NCBI GenBank assembly: GCA_029817715.1
Contig: JARUPY010000471.1
Span: 2,852,001 to 2,916,000 of the forward strand
Reading direction: 5' to 3'
DNA: 64,000 bases
DNA from: Melastoma dodecandrum
Lineage: Eukaryota > Streptophyta > Magnoliopsida > Myrtales > Melastomataceae
Under the pieces are notes generated by a model. The model made no database searches. It saw nothing but the letters and a program-made list of their open reading frames with translations, and had not been told where the DNA came from. Position 1 is the first letter of the stretch. Every line of letters starts with the position of its first letter. Made by a program: the position numbers and the translations under genes. This document shows positions 1-11,740 of this stretch, piece by piece.

Positions 1-842
1 CTTCTTGTCTCGCTCAAAGGAACTGGGAATTCTATACCTCCGGGGGAACAACATTCCTGAGATACCGAGTTGGCTCGGGAGCATCGGAATTGACACCTTG
101 GAAGAATTGTGTCTTGATGATAATCTTATCAAGGGAAGTATCCCTCCATCCATTTGCCAACTAACTTCTCTGTTCTCCATAGAATTGAGTGGAAATTATT
201 TGACAGGTATAATTCCTCAATGTCTCGGCAATCTTACGAAATTACAAGGGTTATACTTGAGCAACAATTCATCGAGTGGGCCGTTGCCCACGTCCTTGGC
301 CAATTGCACATATTTGAAGGTTCTTGACGTCAGCTACAACAAATTCGAAGGCCCTCTTCCAGTTCCAACCGCCAAGACTTTTCATTATTCAGTTTCCAAT
401 AACCATTTTTCTGGGAGCCTCTCTTCGCTACTATGCAATGTCACCGATCTTCAGTTGCTAGACTTGTCAAATAACAGTCTCACCGGGGCCTTACCTGACT
501 GCCTGGAAAACGTCACCAGGGGTCTTGTAATCTTGAACCTTCAGGCAAACGAGTTTCATGGTAAGATTCCAGATATTTTTCATGACGCAAGTATGTTGAC
601 GTCGCTTGATCTCAGCATAAATCAATTCGAGGGACCGTTACCGAGATCTCTATCCCATTGCTTATCTTTGGAAGCCCTGGAAGTTGGCAACAACAAAATA
701 CTAGATTCATTCCCCAATTGGTTGGGGGGTCTTCCGTTGAAGATCATCAGTTTAAGATCCAACCATTTCCACGGTCGTGTTATTATTTCCAAGGAAAATC
801 ATCCTTTCCCGATGGCACGCATCATGGACCTCTCCCACAATG
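1..842 (+). pseudogene. RLP relic 1, LRR region only, cut by the window start
   Basis: An open frame enters from outside the window and encodes about 11 extracellular LRRs of the Cf/RLP type (repeated LxxLxLxxNxLxGxIP pattern, N-glycosylation-like NCT and NNS sites). It follows the intact paralog at 20196-23114 closely from its PSFLSRSKEL segment to the MDLSHN segment. At about 842 the LRR homology stops abruptly: the C-terminal LRRs, juxtamembrane region and transmembrane helix are missing, and the frame runs about 40 unrelated codons to a stop at 962-964. No usable start codon is visible. I infer a 3'-truncated pseudogene, although its 5' part outside the window could be intact. Confidence 0.85.
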
Positions 843-1033
843 GTTCAGATGCTTTCTGGTTCAAAGTGACGGTGGTGATGAAGTACTGTGTCGACCAGGT
901 GCTCACCATCCACTGTAAATCTAAGGACGACGACCTGGGCTTTCACGACGTGAAGGCAGGATAGACATGGAGTTTCTGCTTCCATTCGAGCTTGATTTTC
1001 ACCACGCTTTTCTACTGTAGCTTCCGGTGGCCC

Positions 1034-2502
1034 TGGAGCTTTCACCATTACGATATTTACAACGGGCTTAAGTATAGCATGTATCAAAGGATGCGCTGGG
1101 AGATTTATCCCGACGGCCCTTGTTTGGATGCATGGCCATCCTCTGACCTGAGTTGCGACCCCTGGAAGGATTAAAAGACACCGCGATAGATGAATCTGTG
1201 TTCAGTCATCCTCTTCCTAATAAGATGCAATCCCTTATATCAAAATTTAAATAATTTTTAAAAAATATATTGTGTTGTACCGTATTACCGGCATGTTGGC
1301 CTCCGTAGATTATAATTTTAATGCCAAATGATCAATTCTACCACAAACTAATTTCAATCGTGTTCTCATTATACTTGTTTCTAAATATTTGAGCATTCCT
1401 AACAACTAAATTTAAGATTAAGATATGATTTTTTGTTTAGCCCATAAAGAAATAGTTTGCAACATCTAATTCCTCCCTTGGAGTATTTGTAGAGTGTCTG
1501 TTTGTCCTTTCTAAGTTAAAATGAGGGAAGATTGTGTCGTACTTTAGTTATTTTTTTTTATAAATTAGTTACTTCTATTTTTAAAAAAATTTTATATTTG
1601 AAAAGAAAACTTATGACTGGACGAGTGTCTTCTCGCAAATTTTAACAGAGAAAAACATCATAAGCGTGATTCACGTATGAATTAAGTATGGATGGAGGGG
1701 GTTGGAATATTCATTTCTGATAATGAAATAAAGTGCTTCTTACATTTACAACATCATCATCCACCATCCCCATTATTCACGGCAAGTTAAGGCGTCTCAA
1801 TCACCGGCTGTTTATGTCCACTGGGAGACTTTGTTTGACTTGATGGGAACCTGATATATTCTCCATGACTCATTCTTTTATTAATTACTCTTTTACAAAT
1901 TTTATAAACTTCTTTTTTTCATTTTAACTAGTTCCAATTTAATTCAATAAAAAAACTTTTTGAACAAATCAATTAAATTCTGACTAAAAGGGATGAAAGA
2001 GAAAGATGGTCTTGCGAGCCTGGCCTTGCAAGTCATACTCTTGTTCTTCAACAACCCTCGCAAGTTATCTCCCAAGGTCTCCATCATTGTCGTCGTCTCG
2101 TGTGCTTCCGCGTATGCGGACTCCATCGCTGGAGTCGCCCTCAGGATTCTCTCCAGCAAGTTTGGAGAGATCAACGAGAAGTCCAATTCCCTCGACGACC
2201 ACAGCGAGCTCATCGTATTCTGGGCATCCTCGCCACAGACAAGCAGAATCATGTAAAATTAAGAAAGACCAAAGACCAGAGGAGGGTGGGATATTAAGAC
2301 CAAGGCTATAATCATAAGAAGAAGAAGAAGAAGAAATATTGTTCTTTCTTTTCAGTATTTCATGGAATTTGGATAGTAAAAGTTACATTATTCCAGTCCT
2401 CCCTCGTCATCATTATTGAAATATTTTAGAATAAAAACTAAAGATAAACGTAACAATTGATAACAGAAACAAAGCGTTACTGTGTTCGAGAACTTTTATA
2501 AA
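1034..2502. repeat. Segmental duplication copy 1 (partner 24257-25751)
   Basis: About 1.47 kb of near-identical sequence recurs in the same orientation at 24257-25751. Both copies begin with the same GGAGCTTTCACC stretch and both lie just downstream of a truncated RLP LRR region. The unit holds A/T-rich non-coding DNA, one copy of the dispersed hairpin/W-box element (about 1741-1850) and a DUF4220-like fragment. Between 842 and 1034 copy 1 has about 190 bp that copy 2 lacks. No other gene is recognised in it. Confidence 0.8.
1993..2256 (+). pseudogene. DUF4220-like protein fragment, copy 1
   Basis: The 87-codon frame resembles part of the N-terminal region of plant DUF4220 proteins, multi-pass membrane proteins of unknown function. 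A leucine-rich hydrophobic segment (LALQVILLFF) is followed by a second hydrophobic stretch (VSIIVVVSCASAYADSIAGV) and an acidic linker ending LIVFWA. In the family this is followed by the LLLHLGGPDTITA-type block; here it breaks into PQTSRIM and stops. It is therefore a fragment of roughly 80 residues from a protein usually several hundred long. The identification is from recall of the family pattern, not a search. Confidence 0.5.
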
Positions 2503-3000
2503 TTAGGACTCTTTTTGGTATAATAAAACTAAGGAAGATAAAAAGTTCTATTATATATATATATATATATTTTATAAATTAATAAGAAAGACCAATGACT
2601 AGAGTGGGTTGAGATAAGACAAATCGAAAATCAAAGCAGGGGACTCACGGAAGATGCTATTTTTCTATGTGCCACTCGAGTACAAAAACTTCAACAGTTT
2701 CGTACTTTTTTTACGAAATATACTTAGAGTTTCGTATGAATGAGTTTAGTACTTTATAAAACATTTACGAACTTATTCATACTTTTGTTCATACTTATTC
2801 GTAAATATTTCCTAAAGTGCGAAACTCTTTCGTAGAAAGTATGAAACGCTTACGAATCAGTTTCGTATTTCCGTTCGTAAAACATGAGACATGTTCGTAA
2901 AGTACGAAACTTATTTCGCACTTTTCTCGTAAATTTACATAAAGAAACATCCTTCGTATGAACAACTCGAAATAGTTAATTTCTCGTGAAATAAAGTTCT
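2503..3000. repeat. A/T-rich spacer with a block of TTTCGTA / TACGAAA motifs
   Basis: A (TA)n run lies at about 2552-2570. From about 2690 to 2945 the motif TTTCGTA or its complement TACGAAA, and the related TTCGTAAA, recur roughly every 15-25 bases on both strands, so the block is rich in self-complementary segments. It may be a worn MITE. There is no open frame of interest. Confidence 0.5.
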
Positions 3001-3165
3001 TATTACATTGACAGCATCATACATAATACCAAGTTAAGCATGTTGTTGATTTACGAAAAAATAAAAAAATAGAAAGGTTAAGCGTATTGCCGTTTCCGAA
3101 AGGGGGGTAAGAAGACTTTGACTCTGGCGGGCAAACGTGAGACAGAAGTTGCTGCTTTCTGAGAA
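3001..3165 (+). repeat. Dispersed hairpin/W-box element next to RLP relic 2
   Basis: One copy of the recurrent element: a TTGACAGCATCAT start, CAAGTTAAGC, a CCGTTTCCGA segment, AAGAAGACTTTGACTC (containing a W-box TTGACT) and a GTGAGACAGA...GTTGCTGCTTTCTGAG tail. It ends about 30 bp before the RLP relic at 3195. Confidence 0.6.
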
Positions 3166-3194
3166 ATATCAAGTGTTTTGCGAGTTGAGTGCAT

Positions 3195-3770
3195 ACATGG
3201 ATCTATCGGGGAACAATTTCACGGGAGCAGTTCCCAATTCAATCAGAAACCTCTCGTGATTGACTTACTTGGATATATCAAATAACAGTTTCACCGGTGA
3301 GTTTGACCTGGGGATATTGCCAACCCTTGTGGATCTCCAGTTCCTCGATCTATCTGGACTCTCCATCTTGGGTGAGGATGCAAACCACGGGTTCTCATTG
3401 CCGAAGCTCCAAGATTTGTATATGGATAGTTGCAATCAGAGCAAGTTCCCTTCCTTCTTGTCTCTCTCAAAGGAACTGAGATTTCTTTACCTCTCCGGGA
3501 ACAAGATACAAGAGATACCCAGCTGACTCTGGAGCATCGGAATTGACACATTGGGGGATTTGGTTCTTGATGATAATATTATTGGCGGAAGCATCCCTCC
3601 ATCCATATGCCAGCTAACTTCTCTGTCCTCCGTAGAGTTAAGTGAAAATAATTTAGTGGGACTTATTCCTCAATGTCTCGGTAATCTAACAAATATACAA
3701 AGGTTGGTCTTGAGCAACAATTTATTGAGTGGGTAGTTGCCCACATCCTTGGCCAACTGCACATCATGGT
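3195..3770 (+). pseudogene. RLP relic 2, central LRRs with three in-frame stops
   Basis: The sequence encodes about seven LRRs that match residues of the intact RLP from the NNFTGAVPNSI repeat through the IPQCLGNLT and NNLLSG repeats. The frame is interrupted by stop codons at about 3258 (TGA where the paralog has CGA), 3524 (TGA for TGG) and 3736 (TAG). All three look like single-base changes. The start, signal peptide and C-terminus are absent. It follows a copy of the dispersed promoter-like element directly. Confidence 0.85.
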
Positions 3771-4760
3771 CGAACCATTCAAATAGTATCCGGCAACAAT
3801 CCAATAACTGGGGCACCAGACATCCGCGGCCATCTCTATGGTGGTCTTTGTCAGGCTAATTGGACTGAACATTCGAAATTATTGTGCCGCATTCTTATCT
3901 GGTGGAGCCCCCTGCGGACATTTGGCCCTGGCAAGCCTTTCCCAGGAATAGCCCGATAACTTGAATATACCACACAAGTAGCAAAATCTGAGAATACGAT
4001 AACACGGTCATACCATCTAATCACCATACAAAAATGTATTAGTCTAATTTCCAGATTGTGGTAAGATGTGGTGTTACAGAATAAACCTTAACCGCTGTTC
4101 AAGTTACAGCATGGACACATACAAGGAGAAAGAGGTCGTTCCTAAATTCCCTGCCAAACATCAGGCTCATGTAAAACAACAAATGTTTATACGTTTTATT
4201 TTGTTGCCGATGACCGAGTAATCAAAGTTGGCTAATCTATTATTATGCTAATTATTTAGCAGTGGTGACAAAGAGAGCAGTAAACGGGTATCTTCAGATG
4301 GGAGAAATAAACAGTACGTATGTTCTCACATTGAGGAAACAAATCAGCAAATAGCAAAAACTACAATCGAAGCGAAATGGAAAACAACATAACCTTCTGC
4401 AGACGTTAGCTTCTGTAGCGACCTTCTCCGGATGGAGGCCGAACCTAAACTTAAGAAAACCCAAACAATCTTTGTGCAAATGCTCTCTTCTGGATTTTAA
4501 ATTGACAGAATAATAGAGTGATTTTGGAAACCATTACATCACAACACTTAAATAGACCAAACAAAAAGAAATAAAGAGACACCACTAAGGACAATAGGAA
4601 ATGACAAAAGACAAGAACAGAAGAATTCTTCTCCACTAGCCTTGATCCAAACCAACACAGTAGTTGGGATAAATCACTCTTATGTTGCGTTTGGTTTGAT
4701 CCATTCTATTCCGGAAACCAAACGGGCTATTAAATCTTATTTTATTCTTATTTTCATGTT
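3771..4760. other. Spacer without a recognised gene
   Basis: About 1 kb. Short frames on both strands have no recognisable family pattern. The A/T-rich middle part contains nothing I can name. A gene fragment too degraded to recognise is possible. Confidence 0.5.
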
Positions 4761-4769
4761 TTTTCTCTA

Positions 4770-5425
4770 AAAAGAGTAAGAGAGGCAACATAGTTTGTCA
4801 ATGTGTAACAGGCCAACCCTCCTCCTCTCCATCATCCTTTCCTTCCGACGATGGCTGTGCTTCCTTGTTTCCATGACCCCACGACCTTGTGAGTTGGATT
4901 CCACAAAGTTCAGAATTTTCTTGGAACGAACTATTCGAAAAGGTGTTGAACTATCCTCCCAGTGGTATAGGCCCCGTGAGGTTGTTCCGTGAGAGATCCA
5001 AAAATTCAAGGAATGATAGTTTCACCAATTCCTTTGGAATTTCTCCCATTAAATGGTTAGAAGAGAAGTCCAACTATTCCAGATTTATCAAATTCCCAAT
5101 AGATGGAGGGATCCCTCCAATAAAGTGGTTGTGAGAGAAATTCAAACCTTGAACGATTTAAGTAAATCCAATGATTTTATAAATCTCTCTCTCGAAGCGA
5201 TTGCTCACAAAATCGAGCATTGCAAATTGCACATTGATCTTCATCATCTGTCTCAACCCCTTTCAAATCAATCATCACCGAGTAATATCCTCCGTTCACA
5301 TAATACAGAATCATATATTGATCGGAGAAATAGTAAATATTACATTGTGTCAAGCCAAGCAGTTCACTGATGAATTTGTCCGTCATATTTCCCTCAAAAT
5401 TATTGTTGGAGAGATCTAGGATGCG
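4770..5425 (-). pseudogene. RLP relic 3, C-terminal part
   Basis: Read on the minus strand, this follows the conserved RLP C-terminus from the island-domain region (SVMIDLKGVE type, about 5240-5290) through the SLKGLN, IGNLTNLESLDLSSNHL and PKELVKLTSLGFLDLS-type LRRs to the P-rich juxtamembrane segment. Reading shifts between frames several times, for example at about 5240 and 5150, and the transmembrane and basic tail are not preserved. It lies opposite in direction to relic 2. Confidence 0.75.
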
Positions 5426-5429
5426 TACC

Positions 5430-5984
5430 AGGGAGTCAAAGTCTCATCGTGTGGTGTCCCCATCGGAGATAAATAGCCGATGGATGAGACGAGATGTAGA
5501 CGTCGCCCACCAGAGTCAAAGTCTTCTTATCCTGTCAGGAGACGGCATCGCGCTTAAGATGCCTTCTGCAAATTGTCTTCAGCCTAATAGTCAATGAAAC
5601 TCGTCACACTTTTGGCCCTATTCTTGGAAAATTCTCAGCGGTTTAGACAGTGACATTGTCCAGGATGGTGTTCCCTTTTCCTTTCCTGTTTCTTTTTCTT
5701 CTTTCCCGGTCCTTTTCGTTTAACGTGTTTCATTTTCCAGTGAATGACCCTGAGAAAGTTTCACCCCGAGTCCTCGCAGTGACCTCGGAGCGTGAGGATC
5801 TAAACTTGAGTCGATCCGACTCTCCTATTTCGTAGCTCTGGACAATCCTTCTATTTATAATAGACAATAAAATTTAGGACAGTGTTAATGGATGTTTCCC
5901 ATAGATATTGCCACCGGACAGATTGTCTTGATTTTGCAACCTAGCTTGTTGTTGTCCCTTCATTCAGGAAGTTGTATGTGCCGC
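5430..5984. other. Spacer without a recognised gene
   Basis: About 550 bp with a pyrimidine-rich run near 5665-5715. No coding pattern or repeat family is recognised. Confidence 0.4.
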
Positions 5985-6320
5985 CTCCTGAGTCTATAAG
6001 AATGACCGAATTGCTTCCCTTAACTTTCCCAGCGACTTCCATTGTTTGAGAAGCAGGATTTCCAATTATTGCATTAAGTGAAATTAAAGGTGGTGGATCG
6101 TCATTCACCTCTTCTGTTTGTTCTTCCCAGAATCTGCAGCTACCTGATAATCTTCCTCTGCAATCGTCTCTATGCTATTTAATTGTGTCTTACATTTATG
6201 ACCAGCTACAAACTTATCTGGGAAACAGTTAAGTGCTCTCTTATGTTTATGGGCTTTTTCTGATGCGTAAAGCAGCCGCATCTGAGAGGTGTCTCCACAA
6301 AGGTAAGCCTTAGGCAAGGC
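5985..6320 (-). mobile_element. Ty3/gypsy gag-protease relic, copy 1
   Basis: On the minus strand the sequence reads as the end of a gypsy Gag (a degraded zinc knuckle with GHKCKTQL), a short linker, and the start of the retropepsin domain with the active-site LIDSGG motif; family members usually read DSGSTHNF. It is frame-shifted and ends inside the protease. An inverted copy lies at 39690-40062, with the same endpoint in the protease. No RT, integrase or LTR is visible nearby. Confidence 0.7.
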
Positions 6321-6930
6321 TTGATCTTTAAGAAACCATAGGCTTAAGAAAATCTTTGGGGGGTTCTAATTAGATGATTGAAATAAGCTTGTTTAAATAA
6401 TTCATTGTATAAATGGGCTTCGTATAGATATGTTTGGAAATGTGGGCCTTACGGAGATGTTTAGTTCAGGCCCATGGCCCTGCTATTTCGATAAAATAAT
6501 GGGTTGGGACTCATATTTGTTGGAGTGGCGGGGCGGCTTCACAACTACTACGTCTTGTTTTAAAACTATAAACCGACTAGACTAAATTGCCCTTGGGACA
6601 GTTGGCGTGATGTGATTGGGCTGGAGGTGACCAAAATCTATGTCCGTACAGTAAATACGGACATTACCTAGTTGTACTGCATCAGCTTCTTTCCCATTTT
6701 CTTTTTGTTCAAAAGAGGAGTCTAGAAATTGTATCCCCCGTTTAAGCCACCAGGAGCTTAGAAGAATGGCTGCAAACTCTCCCTTTCTTCAATGTTAATT
6801 TTCCACAAGTTCCGGGTTTACGTTTTCCACTCGAACCTGTTGAACTCCTACCTCCTTTTTCGATGGTTCTCAAATCGTAGCATGCTGATTTGATCATGAC
6901 CGGTGATAAAGCTTCCATCTTGATCACCAA
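6321..6930. repeat. TE-derived flank, inverted copy of 38060-38285 plus 39350-39690
   Basis: The sequence immediately outside the gypsy relic is repeated in inverted orientation on the other side of the cluster. The two copies match over 6321-6610 and 6655-6930. In the second copy about 1.07 kb (38285-39350) lies between the matching halves, so either copy 2 gained an insertion or copy 1 lost a segment. Confidence 0.7.
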
Positions 6931-7422
6931 CTAACAACATGTATGATTTCACCACGCACAGAACAATCTCTTTAAGAAATTATTTGCCCTCGTTATTAAG
7001 TTGCGAAGGGGAATAATCTGCAAATATCCCTCCAAAGAGTACTTAAGAAAAGAAAATAAATATGTAGGTCCTCAAAAACCAAGTGTTCCAACAAGAAACC
7101 TCAAAGAGAAATGAAAATCGAAATTTTTAGAGTTGTGTCGACTTAACCTCACTCATGCAAACATTTGTTTAATGTGTGTATATATAGAGATATGAAATTT
7201 TGGTTATTAGAACTAGTCATTGTACACGAGACGATGCAACTCATTATTGCAATCAAACCTAATCTTTAGTTATAAGGGACATAATTCTTCATGAAAGCGT
7301 GTGAGTCGCAAACAACAATCATTACTCATACATCTTCAAAGCTAAATGTTATGACGACAGAGTATGTTCAATATTTTCGATCAAGAGAAACAACCCTTAA
7401 GTAAGCATTTCACTCCCTTTTG
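6931..7422. other. A/T-rich spacer
   Basis: No gene or repeat family is recognised. Confidence 0.4.
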
Positions 7423-8294
7423 ATTAAGTGAATGTTTCTATTTGATGGTTTTACACCACACATGTGATGCGGATGTGGATGCAACACCTCTCTGCTTTCT
7501 GGAGCTTCAGTTTTTGCCTTTATAGAGTCTGAGTTTGGTATCGAATTCTCTCCCCCAGTTATTGTCTGTGGGTTATGTGGATCTCTGCCTAAATGCCTAT
7601 GTCTCATTACGATTGGGAACATCAAGTCAGCCCTTCTTCTAATGATTATGGTTGGTTCTATCAGGCGTTCGTGTTGATTAATCTTCCTAAATTCAAAAAA
7701 CTTTGTAGAACATTCAAACACGTCGAGAATATATTTGGCAAATGAAACAGAGGTTCGAGGATGTAGTCTCCGGGAAAAGATTAAACGAGGAATAAACAAC
7801 GAATTGCAAAAACAAATAAAGTCGATCAAGGTCACTAGTGACTTACGGCCATTGAATCTCTGTAATTTCTGTTAATTTGGAAGTGAGTCTTTTCGCAAAT
7901 TAACAGAAAAAAATATCCAAAACTTCAAATATATAGTTCCCGAATGACTTAGACGAGTCAATTATCATGGAATTATATTCTTCTTCCCTTGACAGCATCA
8001 TGCACCCCGTCGTTCACAGCAAGTTAAGTGTCGTTACCGTCTCCGACGGGGTACAATGACTTTGATCTCGTCTTATCCATCAGCCATTTATATCGGATGG
8101 AAACATAGGGAGACTTTGTTTGTCTCTGGTGGACTAACGTGAGACAGAGTTGCTTTCTGAGAATAAAATGTTGTGGTTGGGGGGATGACCTCTAGAGCCT
8201 TCATAAAGTCTTTGTCCAGTCCGCACTTATATGCACATTTAGTAAAATATTATGTACACCGAATAATGATTAATTATCATATGTTACTTGTATG
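7423..8294. repeat. Segmental duplication copy 1 (partner 28113-28990)
   Basis: About 870 bp recurs at 28113-28990 in the same orientation with few differences. Both copies keep an open minus-strand frame (7410-7835, 141 codons; 28095-28526, 143 codons) that resembles no family I know. Because the copies are so similar, the shared frame need not reflect selection. The right part holds a dispersed hairpin/W-box element (7988-8165). The first 70 bp also match a fragment near 18895-18960. Confidence 0.8.
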
Positions 8295-9955
8295 CACCCA
8301 CATAAAATAATTTAGATATTTTTCTTGTTTAGATGGTATCATAAAATAATTAATACTTTCCTTTGAGTGTGCAGACAACCTTAATCAACTAGCAACTGTG
8401 ATTTCCTATCAGGTAAAGAGCTAAAAGTTAGGGGTTGGTCATTTATCTTGTTCGCAAAGGCCCTCGGGTGCAGTCATCCGGTGATGGCAGGCAAAATGAT
8501 TGTGGCCTATATTACTTTCACGCGACGGTTAAAAACGGAGTCCTGCAATGCCTTGCCAACAGTGGTTTATCAACCACCTCAATCAGTAGGAGTCCACCAC
8601 CTTGTGAGAGCTACAACAGAGCCACAAGAGACTACCGATAAGCCACGCAGAAAAGTGGGAATGCTTCCTCAATGTCCTAAAGTGAAGGAAGAAGCAAGGA
8701 TATTCCCAACGCCTCTCTCTCCCCGTAACCAAACTCCCAGTTACTCTCGAGACTTTCTCGCGTGCTATCTGCTTTGTGGGAAACTCGTGCGCTGTGCGTG
8801 GTAACAGCAATCACTTGGGACCTTCTAACTATCTACCTATCTATCTGAATGGACGCTGTTCATCCAAAAGGATGATTGATTCCATCTGCATGACATATTT
8901 TATTTAACAGAGTAGATTGCGGAGAGATAAAGACAAAATGGGGAATGTTTTGCAGGTCGAGAGATGAACTTACATTTGACAAAGACCAAGTCTTACTGAT
9001 TTTACCATTATTTTTTCAGAAGAAGAAAGAAATGAAAAAGGAGTTAAGCATGTTTGACTTATCAGCCGTCTCCGACGGGTGGGAAGACTCCTGGCGTCTA
9101 CATCTCAGTCTTTAACCCCATCACCCAATTAATCTCAGTTGCTGTGCAAACGTCAGACAATGTTGCTCTCTGAGAATAGTCTTTCACCCGGGACTTCAGA
9201 GGGAGGGGATTGTTAATAATAATTAGTTGGATGTTGATTATGTTTGATCCCCCTTTAAAATGTTGTCTCTTCGGTTTAATAGTAATCCCCTTTGAGTAAC
9301 AAAATTTCACAATAATGAGAGAAGATGCATGTTTTTCTGTTGGAATTTTATTTTTACCTTTATTATTTTACTTTGTTTTTATAAAATTTCCGTTGAGTTA
9401 TAATCAATTATCGATTTCAGTTTTTTATAAAATAGGCCGTATACGAGACAATGCATGATAGCTCGTTCAGTTTAGGTGATCTTTTATTTGAGTTTTTGCA
9501 CAATCTGATTGATGTGGGCAGGAAGACATTCGGTGTAGGCCTACGTGTTGACTTAAGCCCGTGATGAAAGGACTCATCACACTTTTTTTTATCAATAGGT
9601 GCTAGGTCCCCTCTCCCGCTTGCTCTAACCCTAACAGTGGTGCTCCATCGATCGTCGGTAAGTCAGGGAGAAGAAGACCCAAATTACCGATTTCTCCTTA
9701 TGTTTTGCAGATCTTGTCGGACAACGGTTCTTAAATAGATATTGCGCTAAATGCTTGATAATCGGGTTATTATAGAGATATGTTAATGCCAGGTACGTAA
9801 CTATGTTTTCCGCACTTTTCGTGTCCTGAATTCGGTTACGGTGATCTTGGATTGATTTGATTTTCTTACAATTTCATCATCATCATCATCCCATGCTGGT
9901 TATTTTTACGGCCATTGAATCTCTATAAGTTCTATTAATGCGTTCTTAAATGGGG
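8295..9955. other. Spacer with one dispersed element copy, no recognised gene
   Basis: Short frames at 8435-8810 on both strands have no recognisable pattern. A dispersed hairpin/W-box element remnant lies at about 9043-9175. The right part is A/T-rich, with a CAT-rich microsatellite at about 9880. Confidence 0.45.
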
Positions 9956-9959
9956 ACCT

Positions 9960-11022
9960 TCTGGAAACAGTGTATATGCAACTGCCTCCAGGGTTTGAGG
10001 ATTTAGAGTATCCATCTCATGTCTGTTGTTTGAAGAAAGCTATATATGCTTAAAGCAAAACCCTCGAGCTTGGTATATGAAACTGAGTAATTGTTTGCTT
10101 CAGTGGGATTTTCAAAATTCAAAGGCTGATGCCTCTTTGTTTTACCAGTATACGACTAAAGGAATGATAATAATTCTAGTGTATGTTGATGATATTATTG
10201 TTACTGGTTCTAACAAATCTGGGATTACAAATTTACTTCCGCAACTGCATAGTGTGCTTACTTTAAAAGATTTTGGTGATCTGTCCTATTTTCTTAGAAT
10301 TCAAGTCACAAAAAAACTTGGTACTAGACATTTATGCCACGAAAAGTACATCAGAGAACTGTTAGAGAAGGCTGGTATGTTGGATTGCAAACCAGTGGTC
10401 ACACCAATGGCAACAACACGTCCATTGTCTAAGTATGAAGGGAAAGTGTTAGCTGATTCCACTGTATATCGTAGCTTGGTTGGTGCTCTGCAGAACTGCA
10501 CAATTACAAGACCTGATGTGAGTTTTGTACTCAATAATACATGTCAATTTCTGAGACAACCTACTACGGTTCATCTACAAGCAGAAAAACGAATTCTGAG
10601 ATATCTCAAAGGAACTATCTCTCATGGACTTACATTGGCAGCTGCTGATTCTTTAGATATTACTTGCTTTACTGATGCTGATTGGGCAAGCTGCCCAGAT
10701 GATAGGAAGAGCACAGGAGGGTACTGCACTTTTCTGGGTATGAATTTGATTTCATGGGCATCACATAAACAGCGGGTGGTGTCTCTCTCAAGCACCGAAG
10801 CTGAATTCCGAGCCCCTGCTGATGGAGTTGCTGAAGTAGTATGGATACAAGGTTTACTAAAAGAACTCCAAGTACTTGAAAAACAAACTCCAACGATTTA
10901 TTGTGATAATGTGAGTACTATTCAGCTGGCAGCAAATCCAATTATTCATGCTCGGACAAAGCATGTGGAGATTGATTTTCATTTTGTTAGCGAGAAAGTA
11001 ATGGCTAGTACACAACAAGTTG
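9960..11022 (+). mobile_element. Ty1/copia pol fragment: reverse transcriptase and RNase H
   Basis: The sequence begins inside a copia reverse transcriptase ([10 protein letters not shown] and CCLKKAIY blocks), has a frameshift near 10050, and then reads open. Visible motifs are the RT catalytic YVDDII (about 10180), the LRYLKGT block, RNase H FTDADWAS and STGGYC, LSSTEAEF, and the YCDN and RTKHVEIDFHFV blocks. There is no integrase, Gag or LTR on the left. The same family recurs at 29010-29480, which shows the missing element 3' end. At about 11020 it joins RLP sequence. Confidence 0.88.
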
Positions 11023-11740
11023 AGATTGATTTACTGTACTTGGACTTGAGCTACAATTCATTGAGTGGGCCTCTACCACCTTCTTTGGCCAACTGCACAT
11101 ATTTGTGGAACCTTGATGTCAGTTATAATGGCATCGACGGTGCTCCCCCCACCTGGTTATCCACGTCATCCATTAATACTCTTAATTTGTGGGACAATAA
11201 TCTCGGTGGTCGGTGGCCCACAGACATCTTTCTTCGGTCAGTTTATTGGGGTTATATTGATCTGTCGAACAATAAATTTGATGGCCCGCTTCCAGTTCCG
11301 CCCGCCACAACTTCATATTATTTATGTTTCCAATAATCATTTTTTGGGGAACCTCTCTTCACTGATATGTAATGCTACCAAGTTTCTGATGCTAGACTTG
11401 TCAAATAATAGTCTCATGGGCATCCTGCCTGAATGCCTGAAGAAACTTACCTTAGGTCTTGTTTTCTTGAACCTACGTGAGAATGAGTTTGGCAGTTAGA
11501 TTCCAAAGATTTTTTATGAAGAAAGTTTGTTTACGTTACTTGATCTCAGTAGAAATCAACTCGAGGCCCATTGCCAAGATCTCTATAAAATTGTAAGCAA
11601 TTGGAAGTATTGGATGTTGACAACAATAAAATAACATGTTCATTCCCCCATTGGTTGGGAAATCTTCCGTTGAAGGTTCTCAGTTTAAGATCGAATAATT
11701 TCAATGGCCAAATCATTATTTCCAAGGAAACCCCCAAATT
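11023..11740 (+). pseudogene. RLP relic 4, fused downstream of the copia fragment
   Basis: From about 11036 the reading frame of the copia RNase H continues without a stop into RLP LRRs (LDLSYNSLSG, SLANCTYL, PPTWLSTSS, DLSNNKFDGPLPVP), so one frame of 436 codons (10026-11336) joins both. After 11336 the LRR homology goes on in another frame (SNNHFLGNLSSLICNATK and following, to a stop at 11497-11499) and then in further frames up to about 11740. Frameshifts and stops make it a pseudogene. The C-terminal LRRs and transmembrane part are missing; an A/T-rich repeat follows. Confidence 0.85.

Noticed and set aside
845..1087. Minus-strand 80-codon frame with VDGEHLVDTVLHHH
   Set aside because: It looks protein-like, but I could not name a family; it begins with an alternative start and is only partly shared with the duplicate at 24.3 kb. 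Left unassigned.
7410..7835. Protein-coding gene on the minus strand
   Set aside because: Conserved only because it lies in a recent segmental duplication; no known domain and no promoter seen.
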